Part shown: one piece after another, positions 33,003 through 41,366 of the stretch
Layout of the letters: every line of letters starts with the position of its first letter
Numbering within the stretch: position 1 is the stretch's first letter
Origin: CAYQMF01 sp964418595
Lineage (GTDB): Bacteria; Planctomycetota; UBA1135; UBA2386
Assembly (NCBI GenBank): GCA_964418595.1
Contig: CAYQMF010000001.1
Span: 1 to 64,000, forward strand
DNA: 64,000 bases
Direction of reading: 5' to 3'
The notes under the pieces: model-generated
What the model saw: the letters and a program-made list of their open reading frames with translations, nothing else
The model's database searches: none
Told to the model about the DNA's origin: nothing
Made by a program: the position numbers and the translations under genes

Positions 33003-35318
33003 GTGCGATCCGCGTATCAACCGGCCCGGGTTCTTGTCAGATCCCGCCTGGCGATCACCCTCTTGACGACCCTCGGGGCAGCGCAAACGCAGGCCTCGAC
33101 GGAGGCACCGCGTGTCCTTGCCCTCCTGGATTCTCACGCAACAAGGACCATCACGTGCCAGCATACGATTCTCGAGATCGCCGCGGACGACCGCGCTCGG
33201 GACCAGGAATGCATGCGCCGCCTCCGAGAGGCCGATCCTGATACGCTCGGCCAATGCCAAGTCGTAGGTGACTACCAGTATACAGTCGCCGGCGCGAGAG
33301 TGGCTGGGTCGTTCACGGTTGCCAAGAACACGTTAGGAATGCCCAGCTCCACCAGCACGCTGGGCCGGCGCGATGCGTGGACACTCCTGACCGACGGTCA
33401 GCGCACGGTCCTGGTCACGCAAGGAGGACGTACCGTTCGTTGCTACGACGAGTACAATCTCGGCGGATCAGGTGCGCTGGCGACCTTCTTCCTCGGTGTT
33501 TGGGGGCCTTACCCTGGCGCCGCCTGGCTGCGACGGGCGTTGGTGGACGGAACCGCTGACCTCCGGAGACTGGATGACGGGGGCCTCGTCGTCACGGTCC
33601 CCAGGACGGGAGAGAACAAGGCACCCGTCACCAACCTCGAGATCACGCTCGATTCCGATCTACGTCTCGTTCGCATGGTCCGCGTGGTACCGATTGCCGA
33701 AGGCAGTCGAACCGGCCCGATCTCGCTCTGGACGGAGGAGTACGTCCCCGGCACGGACCTGCCTCGCGTGGCATGGAGTTCAGGAGCCCGGTTGCTCAAG
33801 ACCGGTACACCGCACCGGTACCTGCGCCTGCATCGCTTCACATACTTCGACCGGCACATCGCCCCTGATGACGTACTCGCTCTCGCAAGGTCGGCGCCGG
33901 CCATCGAAGTCGGCGGTCTGGGCGGCATGTCGAAGCGCGCGTACGCGGCCCACATCGACGCCCAGGTCCAACGCCTTCGAGCCGCTCCCGACTCAGCGGT
34001 GCTTGCCACCCTGGACGTCGCGCGACAACCACACACCGTCGTGCCACGATTGGCTCAGGAGGGCTTGTCGTGGCCATCGCTCGTCGACTTCAAGGGCGCG
34101 ATCGAGGCGGAGGCGAAGGCCGACCTCACCGACCACCACCGTGAGTTCTGTGCCCAGGCATCGCTTGCTTTTCTCATCGGGCATCGCACTCGCACACCGG
34201 CACCCTTCACCGCCGCGATCGAGAAGGCTCCGGCCGCGCTCCTCTCCCTCGCAGAGGTAAGGACCCTCGCAGCTGCCATGGGTGCACCTCTGGAGGCGCT
34301 CGAGCTCGATGGACGCGCCGCTCGACGAGTCACAGAGCCCTTCCTCGTCTGGATTCCGGGTGCCGCCGGTCGAGCTGGTCATATGGCCGTCGGCCTGCCC
34401 CGGAAGGATGGGAGCCCCCGCGCCTGGGTCCCTCCAGGGTCCACAGTCGACCCTTTCGACTTCCCACAGACGACGTGTTTCGTCTCTCCCGCCGACGCGG
34501 CCCGCCTACGAGCAACTGCTTCGACCCGGCGCGTCTGGCTCTTGGCCTTGGGGGCTGTCGGCGCCCTCGGCGCCGGGCTCCTATGGTGGCGCAGCGGGCG
34601 GGCTCGCGACTCGGTTGCCGCGGCAGCTCTACTTGCCGCACTACTCTGCTCCGCTTGCGCACGAGCAGACGCAGCCGCGGATCTGGCCGGGATCCTCGAT
34701 CATCCCCCGTTGCTCGCCTTTTCCGTGCAGGAGTCGACACGGGCGACGCCCGAACAGGTGACGCTCACCTCCAAGGTCGAGGAATCGATCACGCTGCATC
34801 TCCAGGGGACCGACTGCAAGTGCATCTCGTGGGCGGTCGACACGATCGAGATCGGTCCACGCGCCACCGTGCAGGTGCCCCTGCGCGTGCGACAAGGGGT
34901 CCGAGGTGTCGAGAGGGTACGCCTGCCGATCCAGGTTCAGGTGGGCGACCGCATCGTCGCGGGAGTGCTGCAGGCGCGCATCGAGACCAAACCGGGGATC
35001 CTCATGCTGCCTCCGCGAGTCACCGCACAGTGCGACGCCAACGGCGTAGCCCGGAGCGCCTTCTCGGTTCTTCTGCGCCGACCTCGGCTGGTGCCGCAGG
35101 CACTGAACTGGAAGATCGACGGTGGTTTCGATCTCGTCGTCGAGAAGATTCAGCACGAGCCCGGCCAGGACGACACCATCACCGACAAGTACGAGATGAC
35201 CCTGGTGGCGGACACCGCCAGCCCTGGCAGCCACGTCGTGTCCGTCACGTTCTCGCATCCGCTCCCGCACCAGGTCGAGGCACGGCACTCGTTCCTGGCG
35301 ACGGTGCCGCGTCGATGA
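33003..35318 (+). CDS. Membrane protein combining a C39-peptidase-like region and a DUF1573-like C-terminus
   Basis: This 771-aa protein starts at a GTG. It has an N-terminal signal-like segment (about 14-30) and a beta-rich exported region (35-300). A region at 375-490 resembles C39 (bacteriocin-processing) peptidases: Cys383 in EFCAQASLAFLIG, LSLAEVRTLAAAMGAPLEAL and His460 in AGHMAVGLPR. The family's CGPxSL is altered to CAQASL. Two hydrophobic segments follow (511-528 and 537-551), the second ending in a lipobox-like LLCSAC. A C-terminal DUF1573-like domain (about 565-770) has a Cys pair in DCKCISW. Its stop overlaps the next gene by 4 bp. A periplasmic peptidase acting on the upstream Cys-rich protein is a testable idea. 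Domain calls are by eye. Confidence 0.7.
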   Translation: MRSAYQPARVLVRSRLAITLLTTLGAAQTQASTEAPRVLALLDSHATRTITCQHTILEIAADDRARDQECMRRLREADPDTLGQCQVVGDYQYTVAGARVAGSFTVAKNTLGMPSSTSTLGRRDAWTLLTDGQRTVLVTQGGRTVRCYDEYNLGGSGALATFFLGVWGPYPGAAWLRRALVDGTADLRRLDDGGLVVTVPRTGENKAPVTNLEITLDSDLRLVRMVRVVPIAEGSRTGPISLWTEEYVPGTDLPRVAWSSGARLLKTGTPHRYLRLHRFTYFDRHIAPDDVLALARSAPAIEVGGLGGMSKRAYAAHIDAQVQRLRAAPDSAVLATLDVARQPHTVVPRLAQEGLSWPSLVDFKGAIEAEAKADLTDHHREFCAQASLAFLIGHRTRTPAPFTAAIEKAPAALLSLAEVRTLAAAMGAPLEALELDGRAARRVTEPFLVWIPGAAGRAGHMAVGLPRKDGSPRAWVPPGSTVDPFDFPQTTCFVSPADAARLRATASTRRVWLLALGAVGALGAGLLWWRSGRARDSVAAAALLAALLCSACARADAAADLAGILDHPPLLAFSVQESTRATPEQVTLTSKVEESITLHLQGTDCKCISWAVDTIEIGPRATVQVPLRVRQGVRGVERVRLPIQVQVGDRIVAGVLQARIETKPGILMLPPRVTAQCDANGVARSAFSVLLRRPRLVPQALNWKIDGGFDLVVEKIQHEPGQDDTITDKYEMTLVADTASPGSHVVSVTFSHPLPHQVEARHSFLATVPRR

Positions 35319-37306
35319 ACGGAACGGCCCGCGCCGGCGCGTTGCTCACAGTCGCGCTCGCGCTCGGCGTCTGGTTGTGGACGCGCACGCGCGTCGAGCC
35401 GGTCGTGTCGCCGCCCGACGAGCCCATGTCGTCCGCCGTGCCGTCTTTGGTCACCGAGCCATCGGCGATAGAGCCCGGCGCCCTCGACGAGTTGCGGCGC
35501 GCGCTCCCCACGGTTCGCGCCGGCGCACTGGCCGGCCTGGTCGTGGACGCGGCGTCGCACCGTCCCCTGCCGGAGGTGCAGGTGGAAGTCGCCCCTGACC
35601 TCGAGCGGCCGGTCTTCGCGACGATCGCCACGACGGGGAACGATGGACAGTTCGTCGTCGCTGCCGACGCCTGGCGCGATCCGTGCACCTTGCGCCTGGG
35701 GACTGACGGCTACCGCACCCTCACCCTCGACTACAGCGGCGACGGCAACGTCGGCGTGATCGAACTCGCGAAGGGACCCGTCCTGCGGGTGCGCGTCGTG
35801 CGCGCGGCGGATGGCACGCCCGTGCCGGCGATCCCGGTGGACATCGGTCCAAGTACCGGCAGCCGGCTGATGTGGATCGCGACCGCGACCACCGATGCCG
35901 ACGGCGTGGCGATCTTCGCGCGCACACCGGACGACGGCGTGCGCGTGCAGGCCCGCACGGCAGGCGGCGACGTGAGCGTCGTGCTGCCGGCCGCCCTCGT
36001 GCCGGAGCCGGTCACCATCCTGGTGCCCGAGCCGCGGGAGGTGAAGGTCACCGTCGTCGACGCACCCTCCCGCGCTCCGTTGCCGCACGCTCGCCTGCTG
36101 CGACCCGGCGGCACGAGCCACACCTGCGACGAGGCCGGCACGTGCATCGTGCCCGTGCTGACCGCCACGCACGCGATCCTGCGCCTGGACGCGCCCGGCT
36201 ACTTCGCGGCGGACACGCCGATCGACCCGCGTGCGACCGCGATGGTGATCGAAGCGCGCCCGACCTGCACGCTCCGCGGCCGCGTCGCCTCGGACGTGCG
36301 CGTGACCATCGAGCGCACCGCCGCCACCGGTGCGGGCGTCCCGACCCGACTCTCGCCGGGCTCGCTCGAGGCGGACGGGAGCTTCGCGTGGCACGACGTG
36401 CCCTGCGAGAGCCATCTCGCGCTGCGCTGCCTGGTGAACGGAGCAGTCGCGGCTTCGACTGCGGTCCGTACCCCGGGCGCGGGCGAGACCGCCCTCGTGC
36501 CGCCGATTCGCATCGAGGCACTCGCACGCGTGCGGGTTCGCGTCGAGGGTGCAGGGCCAGGCCCGGTCGGAATCATCCTCAGCGTGCACGACGCGCAACG
36601 AACGGAGGTCGCGTCGCATCGCGGCGTGATGTCGGGCCACGCGGAGCACACCCTCTCGGTGCCCGCCGGCCGGCTGCGACTGGCGGTGATGCAGCGCGAC
36701 GGCGGCTTCGCGCGCACGGAGCTGGACGTCCCCCCGGAGGCCGACCTGCCCGTGACGCTCCGCCTGGAGACGGGCACGGACGCGGTGGGGACACTGATCC
36801 TGCTCGGCTCGGCTGCGCCACCCCACTGCGAGATCTGGTGCATCCCGCTCGAGAACGGGCTGCCGTCGCGCCACGCGTGGACCGACGCCGCTGGCCGGTT
36901 CGTGCTACGCAGCCTGCCGGCGGGCCGGTACCAGGTCAGCGTCCGCCCCACCCACTTCTCGCCGCCGGGCTATGCGTACGAGAGCGCGAGCCACCAGCTT
37001 GCTCCGGGCGACCGCGCCTTCGAGATGACCGTGCCAAGGCTCGCCGCTGCGATCCGCGGCCGGATCACCGGCACGCCAGAGGACGCATCGCGGCAGGCGA
37101 TCGTGCACGCCGTCGATCGCGCGGGTCGGCGGCACCCGGGCACGCTGCACCAGGACTTCGCATTCACCATCGCGGTACCGGCGTCCGGTCCGTTCCGGGT
37201 CGAGGCCGTCACGCTGCACGTGCCGGGCAACCGAGGGCGAAGGTGGACTGCGAGCCTCGACGATGTCGCCGCCGGCGCCGAGGTCTCCATCGCCGCACGG
37301 TGGTAG
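35315..37306 (+). CDS. Membrane-anchored carboxypeptidase-regulatory-like repeat protein
   Basis: This 663-aa protein has a transmembrane helix at about residues 6-22 (AGALLTVALALGVWLW) and a Pro/Ser/Glu-rich stalk. At least five beta-sandwich repeats follow, with the CarboxypepD_reg pattern: LAGLVVDAASHRPLPEVQVE, TTGNDGQFVVAADAW, TVVDAPSRAPLPHARLL, WTDAAGRFVLRSLPAGRYQV and IRGRITGTPEDAS. It is exposed outside the inner membrane and has no catalytic site. It is coupled to the C39-like/DUF1573 gene by an ATGA overlap and is the last gene of the operon beginning at 32625. It could display or tether the complex. Similar proteins are encoded at 27534 and 63321. Confidence 0.78.
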   Translation: MNGTARAGALLTVALALGVWLWTRTRVEPVVSPPDEPMSSAVPSLVTEPSAIEPGALDELRRALPTVRAGALAGLVVDAASHRPLPEVQVEVAPDLERPVFATIATTGNDGQFVVAADAWRDPCTLRLGTDGYRTLTLDYSGDGNVGVIELAKGPVLRVRVVRAADGTPVPAIPVDIGPSTGSRLMWIATATTDADGVAIFARTPDDGVRVQARTAGGDVSVVLPAALVPEPVTILVPEPREVKVTVVDAPSRAPLPHARLLRPGGTSHTCDEAGTCIVPVLTATHAILRLDAPGYFAADTPIDPRATAMVIEARPTCTLRGRVASDVRVTIERTAATGAGVPTRLSPGSLEADGSFAWHDVPCESHLALRCLVNGAVAASTAVRTPGAGETALVPPIRIEALARVRVRVEGAGPGPVGIILSVHDAQRTEVASHRGVMSGHAEHTLSVPAGRLRLAVMQRDGGFARTELDVPPEADLPVTLRLETGTDAVGTLILLGSAAPPHCEIWCIPLENGLPSRHAWTDAAGRFVLRSLPAGRYQVSVRPTHFSPPGYAYESASHQLAPGDRAFEMTVPRLAAAIRGRITGTPEDASRQAIVHAVDRAGRRHPGTLHQDFAFTIAVPASGPFRVEAVTLHVPGNRGRRWTASLDDVAAGAEVSIAARW

Positions 37307-37344
37307 CACTCCACCCGGCGGCTCACCCCGCGAGCCGACGCCCC

Positions 37345-38505
37345 TTACTGCACGACGGCGCGCGTCGCGTTCGTGGCGACGAGGCCGCCCTGCGCGCCGA
37401 GGTCGAGGATCACGTTCTGTCCGTAGAACGCCGTCCCGAGCAGGCTCCGCAGCAGCGGCGTCAGGATCTCGAAGGCGGCGCAGCCCATCTTGTCGGTCAC
37501 CATCGGCACCGTGATCACGCCCAGCATGTAGAGGTTGCAGTTTGGCGCGCCGAGGATGGCGAGGTTCAGCGGCGTTGCCAGCGGAGCCACGTCCAGCAGG
37601 TACGCCATCGGTGCGCCCGGCTTCGCCTCCGCCATCAGCATCAACTCGGTCCAGGTGCCGAGGAGCGGCGGGATCTCCACGGCAGTCACCGGCATGCGTC
37701 CGCCGGTCCCGGCGCAGCTCGTACCGAAGATCGTGGGCATGACGGCGGGACGGAGCTGACCGCGCACCTCGCCGCCCGGGTGCGCGGCGGTGTGCACGTT
37801 CGCATACCAGAGGCCGTTGCGCGCGTCGGCGATCTCGGCCGCGGTCAGCACGCGCGTGTCGCCTTCCCAGTACGTGGGGCCGCCGGCGAGCGTGAGCACC
37901 GCGGGGCCACTCACGCCCGCGGCACCGCGATGGAAGTGCGCCGCCGTGCCGGACACACTGGCGGCCACCGCGTACTGCGCGGTGCCGTCGGCGTTGATGA
38001 GAAGCCCGGCGTGACCGAGCGCGCTCGTCGTCACCGGAGGCACCTCCTGCGCGCCGTCCATCGGCGCGACGAAGAGGCTGGTCGCGCCGGTGTCGAACTG
38101 ACCCCGGATGGCGCCCGCGGGCTGCGCGCTGGTCTTGACGTCGACGTAGAACCCGCCGGTCTTCAGCGTCGCCACCTCGGCGGGGGTGAGCTGGGCGGCG
38201 CCGCAGAAGGGCGGGTTCGTGCCGAACCCGGTCCCGAGCGTGAACCGCACCGGCGCGTTCGCGCCGGCAGCGCCGATGTGCACGTCGGCGGTCATGTTCA
38301 TCGCCGTCGTGAACCCGTCCACGTCGAGCGTGGCGAAGGCGATGTTCGCCGGCTCGAAGAGCGTGATCGACCCGATGCCGCCCGCGGTCGAACCGCTCGG
38401 GGGCACGACTTGCGCGCCGGTGAGGGCGGCATTGAAGCGCGTGCCGGTCTGGGCCAGGGCAGGCACGGTCAGGAGCGCGACGGCCAGGGAGAGGGGTCGG
38501 AGCAT
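37345..38505 (-). CDS. Secreted protein with two CHRD domains and the recurring C-terminal beta module
   Basis: This 386-aa protein has a signal peptide at residues 1-19 (ALLTVPALAQ). CHRD domain 1 (about 24-137) has the family's ADVHIGAAGANAPV and GAIRGQF. CHRD domain 2 (about 141-252) has AAHFHRGAAGVSGPAVLTL and NVHTAAHPGGEVRGQL. The tail (259-386) begins FGTSCAG and carries APNCNLYMLG and LLRSLLGTAFYGQNVIL, matching the beta module of the proteins at 6954, 45947, 46952 and 53752. CHRD domains occur in chordin and bacterial surface proteins; their bacterial function is unclear. The ATG at 38505 is chosen because it starts the signal peptide. Confidence 0.85.
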   Translation of the reverse strand: MLRPLSLAVALLTVPALAQTGTRFNAALTGAQVVPPSGSTAGGIGSITLFEPANIAFATLDVDGFTTAMNMTADVHIGAAGANAPVRFTLGTGFGTNPPFCGAAQLTPAEVATLKTGGFYVDVKTSAQPAGAIRGQFDTGATSLFVAPMDGAQEVPPVTTSALGHAGLLINADGTAQYAVAASVSGTAAHFHRGAAGVSGPAVLTLAGGPTYWEGDTRVLTAAEIADARNGLWYANVHTAAHPGGEVRGQLRPAVMPTIFGTSCAGTGGRMPVTAVEIPPLLGTWTELMLMAEAKPGAPMAYLLDVAPLATPLNLAILGAPNCNLYMLGVITVPMVTDKMGCAAFEILTPLLRSLLGTAFYGQNVILDLGAQGGLVATNATRAVVQ

Positions 38506-38698
38506 GGGGTGACTCGCTGGGGAACCGGTTGGCCAAGCGTAGCTCGGATCCTGGCGGGCGTGTGAACGCGCCACTCCCGGACCGCGCGACTTCAGCGCCG
38601 TCTCCGCTCCGGCCGAGGAGTAGGATCGCGGCGCGTCTGGACCCGTCGGCGCGGTGCCGTCGGCCAGTTGAACGCCTCTCTGTCATCCGCAATCCACC

Positions 38699-39175
38699 GT
38701 GAATCACTTCGGGCAGCCGCTCCTCCCCTTGTCGGTGGCCTTGCTGTGCGGTTGCTCTCCGGATGCGGCAACCGTCGGACGACAGCGCAGCAGCGTGCTG
38801 CTCGTGGAGGCGGCACCCGGCGGGCCGTCGGCGTTCGCGGAGACGATCGTGATCCCGGTCGGCGGCGGCGCGCTCGATGTGCAGAGCGCGATGTTCAGCA
38901 TCGCGAAGGTGGAGATCGAGGAGAACACCGGAGAAGACGAGCAGAACGGCGAGGGCGGCGAGGGCCAGAACGGCAACGGCCAACGCGGCAACGGCCAGAA
39001 CGGCGACGGCGAGCATGGCAACGGTGAGCACGAGAATGGCGAGGGCGACCTCGAGGACATCGTGCTGATGGGTCCATTCGCATTCGACATCGCCCAGCAG
39101 CGGCGCTCTTCTCGGCTCGGCGGCCGTGTACCCGGGCACGTTCCGCAAGGTCGAGAAGTCGTTCGCACTGTCTGA
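38699..39175 (+). CDS. DUF4382-like lipoprotein, N-terminal part (frame broken near 39101)
   Basis: This frame encodes a lipoprotein N-terminus beginning at a GTG (LSVALLCGCSPDAATVG; lipidated Cys near residue 19). A beta-rich domain of the DUF4382 type follows (SSVLLVEAAPGGPSAFAETI, then ALDVQSAMFSIAKVEIEEN). Next comes a low-complexity acidic insert rich in Asn, Gly and Glu (about residues 80-118), and DIVLMGPFAFDIAQQ. After that the frame runs into Arg-rich nonsense. The true continuation is one base out of register from 39102. An extra base near c39101 explains this. The gene is therefore broken, or the consensus is wrong. Confidence 0.6.
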   Translation: MNHFGQPLLPLSVALLCGCSPDAATVGRQRSSVLLVEAAPGGPSAFAETIVIPVGGGALDVQSAMFSIAKVEIEENTGEDEQNGEGGEGQNGNGQRGNGQNGDGEHGNGEHENGEGDLEDIVLMGPFAFDIAQQRRSSRLGGRVPGHVPQGREVVRTV

Positions 39176-39503
39176 CGCGGCGCCGTTCGACGGCGACGCG
39201 ATCGTCGTCGTCCGCAGCCATCAGCCCGGCACCGACGCTCCGATCCCATTCACGCTCAGGTCACGCTTCACCGAGGACATGCAGGCGCGGATCGCCAACG
39301 GCGGCATCACGGTGAAGGACAATGCGACGGTGCCGATCACGGTCATCTTCGACCTCGACGCGCTGTTCGGCAGCCTGGACTTCGCCAGCGCCGTCGTCGA
39401 GGGCGGTGAGATCCTGATCGACGCTGCGCACAACCACGCGTTGCTGACCGGGTTCGAGCTCAACCTCGGTGATTCGCTCCACGCCGGCGAACACGACGAC
39501 TGA
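39102..39503 (+). pseudogene. DUF4382-like lipoprotein, C-terminal part in the shifted frame
   Basis: Reading from 39102 gives GALLGSAAVYPGTFRKVEKS, then VVVRSHQPGTDAPIPFTLRS, VPITVIFDLDALFGSLDFA and a histidine-containing end HAGEHDD. The block GALLGSA...YPGTFRKV corresponds to the DUF4382 core (a loop then P-G-x-Y-x-x-V/I-R-L). It continues directly the sense of FDIAQQ in the other frame. Taken together the two parts make one protein of about 267 residues. The only alternative start is a GTG at 39126 with no ribosome site. A real truncation or a one-base sequencing error are both possible. Confidence 0.6.
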
Positions 39504-39529
39504 ACTCGACGCCCGAAACGCCGGTGAGC

Positions 39530-39678
39530 ACACGGTCGCCGCCGGGCGAGAAGGCCACCACGACCACCCGGTTCGTGTGCCCGGTACAGGTCGTCAGGCG
39601 TTCGCCGCGCGGGTCCCGGAGTGCCGCGTTGTTGTCCTGGGACCCGGTCAGCGCCACGGTGGGGCTATCGGGTGCGCT
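39530..39678 (-). pseudogene. WD40-repeat protein fragment
   Basis: In one frame this reads APDSPTVALTGSQDNNAALRD followed by GERLTTCTGHTNRVVVVAFS and PGGDRVLTGV. This is one complete WD40 repeat plus the start of the next (G-H-t...V..v.FSP.G..vlTG). An in-frame stop closes it upstream at 39679-39681, and the downstream part dissolves into Arg-rich sequence. No start codon with a ribosome site is present. It is the remnant of a larger propeller gene on the same strand as the LRR gene. Confidence 0.6.
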
Positions 39679-40717
39679 TCAGCTTCAGCGCGGGCAAGCC
39701 GAGCCCCACGAGCGCTTCGCGAGCTTCGTCGGTCATGTAGCCGTCGTCGAGCTCGAACGAAGTCAGCGAGCCCGTGCCCGAGCTCTTCAGGACCTCGACG
39801 ATGCCGTCGTCGATCGAGTTGCCTCTCAGCTCGAGCGACTTCAACGCCGGAAAGTTCGTCGACGTCAGGAGCGCCCGGACACCGACTGGGGTGATCGCGG
39901 CGTCTCCAAGCCGCAGCTCTGCCAGCGCGGGAAAGCCGGTGGACGCTGCGAACGCGATCACGCCGTCATCATCCGTGTGACTCCCACGCGCGTTGAGCGA
40001 TTCTAGATTCGAGAACCTGGTTGACCCGGCCAGCGAAGCGAAGCCGCCATCGCTGATGTGGCAGCCCTCGAGATCCAGCGCGCGGAGCTCGCACGGCAAT
40101 CGCGTGGCGAGCACCGCCGCTCCGTCGCTGCGAAACGTGTTGTGGGTGAGAACGAGTCGCTCGAGCCTCTCGAGACCCCGAATCCGAACCAGATGATCGA
40201 GATCCGCGGGGCGCAGGAAGTTCGTACCGAGATCCAGCTCCATCACCCGGCTATCGGCCTCGGCCGCGACCGCTTCGAGCTCGCGTTGAAGTCCGCTGTC
40301 ACGTGCACCAAGCGATCGGAGGCGCAGGATTCCGAACAGCGCGGCGAGCCCCGCTCCAAGCTCGGGACATCGGAGAACCAACTGTGTGACCGGAAGTCGT
40401 CCGACGCGTCTTGCCAGCTCGGGTGCGGCGGCCCGCTCCAGCCGACCGGAGAGATACAGGACTTCGATGGTCTGAGCATCTGCGGCATCGAGCGCTCGCC
40501 ACAGCTGGTCGAGCTTCGACCACTCGAGGGAGAGGGCCCGGCAGAGCCGCAGACGCGGCTCGCTGCCACGCTGCACGAGGCGCGTCGCCCACGGACGCGC
40601 TGCGATCCGTACCGGCGCTGGAAGATCGGCACACTCGCGCGCGAGCTCCGCACCCTGTTCGTTGACTTGGGCATCCGACAACGCATCTGCGGTCGCGCAG
40701 AACGCTCGCCATCGCGC
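39665..40717 (-). CDS. Leucine-rich repeat protein
   Basis: This protein has about 350 residues from the ATG at 40717 (MARWRAFCATADALSD); the open frame extends upstream to a TTG at 40822. The N-terminal 100 residues are helical. Residues 100-350 are leucine-rich repeats: TIEVLYLSGRLERA, RVMELDLGTNFLRPADLDHL, RLERLVLTHNTFRSDGAAVL, LRALDLEGCHISDGGFASLA, LAELRLGDAAITPVGVRALL and LKSLELRGNSIDDGIVEVL. This is the RNI/bacterial LRR type seen in planctomycete cytoplasmic proteins with protein-binding roles. Its start lies about 70 bp from the transposase fragment, so the 5' end may have been altered by insertion. No signal peptide is seen. Confidence 0.75.
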   Translation of the reverse strand, partial: ARWRAFCATADALSDAQVNEQGAELARECADLPAPVRIAARPWATRLVQRGSEPRLRLCRALSLEWSKLDQLWRALDAADAQTIEVLYLSGRLERAAAPELARRVGRLPVTQLVLRCPELGAGLAALFGILRLRSLGARDSGLQRELEAVAAEADSRVMELDLGTNFLRPADLDHLVRIRGLERLERLVLTHNTFRSDGAAVLATRLPCELRALDLEGCHISDGGFASLAGSTRFSNLESLNARGSHTDDDGVIAFAASTGFPALAELRLGDAAITPVGVRALLTSTNFPALKSLELRGNSIDDGIVEVLKSSGTGSLTSFELDDGYMTDEAREALVGLGLPALKLKRTR

Positions 40718-40790
40718 CATCTCGTCCACGTTGGGAATCACGTCGCCACGACAATACCTTGCTTTGGTCTCTTGGCTGAGCGCGTGATCA

Positions 40791-41010
40791 CAGCAGCGCT
40801 TCGACCAAGCGTTGCGACTCAATCTGCACTACCACGGTCTCTGGGTCGACGGGTCGACGGCACTTTCTCGTCTTCGCGTGGCAAGCCCCGCGCCGACTTC
40901 CATCCCGCCGCCGACGTCACCGACGCCGACGTCGAGCGCCTGGTCCGTGCCATCCGCACAGGGTCGCATCGCGCTCGGGCCCAAGGCCGGGGCCTTCGTC
41001 GCACGGCTCG
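40791..41010 (+). mobile_element. IS91-family (Y2) transposase fragment, frameshifted
   Basis: One frame reads QQRFDQALRLNLHYHGLWVDG, closely following the IS91-type transposase core (QRFG-x-a-L-x-L-N-x-H-x-H-x-L-x-x-D-G) that carries the metal-binding histidines. About 40 codons later, in another frame, PRADFHPAADVTDADVERLV resumes the same protein (F-H-P-A-x-x-x-x-x-x-D-V-x-x-x-V). Neither the N-terminal zinc-binding part nor the catalytic tyrosines are present. It is a dead relic of a rolling-circle insertion element, between the LRR gene and the truncated sigma gene. Confidence 0.6.
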
Positions 41011-41110
41011 GGCCGGGCTCGCAACCCATGCCGCGCTTGACATCGCTGTGCCGCTCGCGCTGCCGGTGCTTGGCAGCAGGTGAACAAAGGGCCAGCGTGC
41101 CGTCGGGCAC

Positions 41111-41302
41111 CGCGACCTGGAACAGCCAGCCGCCGACCTTCGCCGGCACACCCACACGCGGCCAGTCGCCAGCCGCGGCGAGCAACGCATCCTGCACCGC
41201 GTCCTCGGCTGTGGCGAAGTCGCCGCAGCGACGCGTGACGGCGGCGACGACGCGTGGGATCGCCGCGCAGCCGTCGCTCGACCTCGGCGTCGAACGTGTC
41301 AC
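41111..41302 (-). pseudogene. Truncated ECF sigma factor (N-terminal fragment)
   Basis: From a GTG at 41302 the frame gives IPRVVAAVTRRCGDFATAED followed by AVQDALLAAAGDWPRVGVPA and GGWLFQVA. This is region 2 of the large ECF group with the pattern RVVAxLxRxxGDxxLAEDAVQEAxxxAxxxWPxxGVPxxPxGWLxxxA. After LFQVA the similarity stops abruptly, about 100 bp from the transposase fragment on the other strand. The remaining 300 or so residues of such a factor are absent. The insertion or a deletion next to it probably removed them. Confidence 0.6.
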
Positions 41303-41366
41303 TTCGCCTTCGCGCAACCGATGGTAGCGATGCTCTGGCCTGCGCCGCCCGAAGCAGGGCCGCTCG

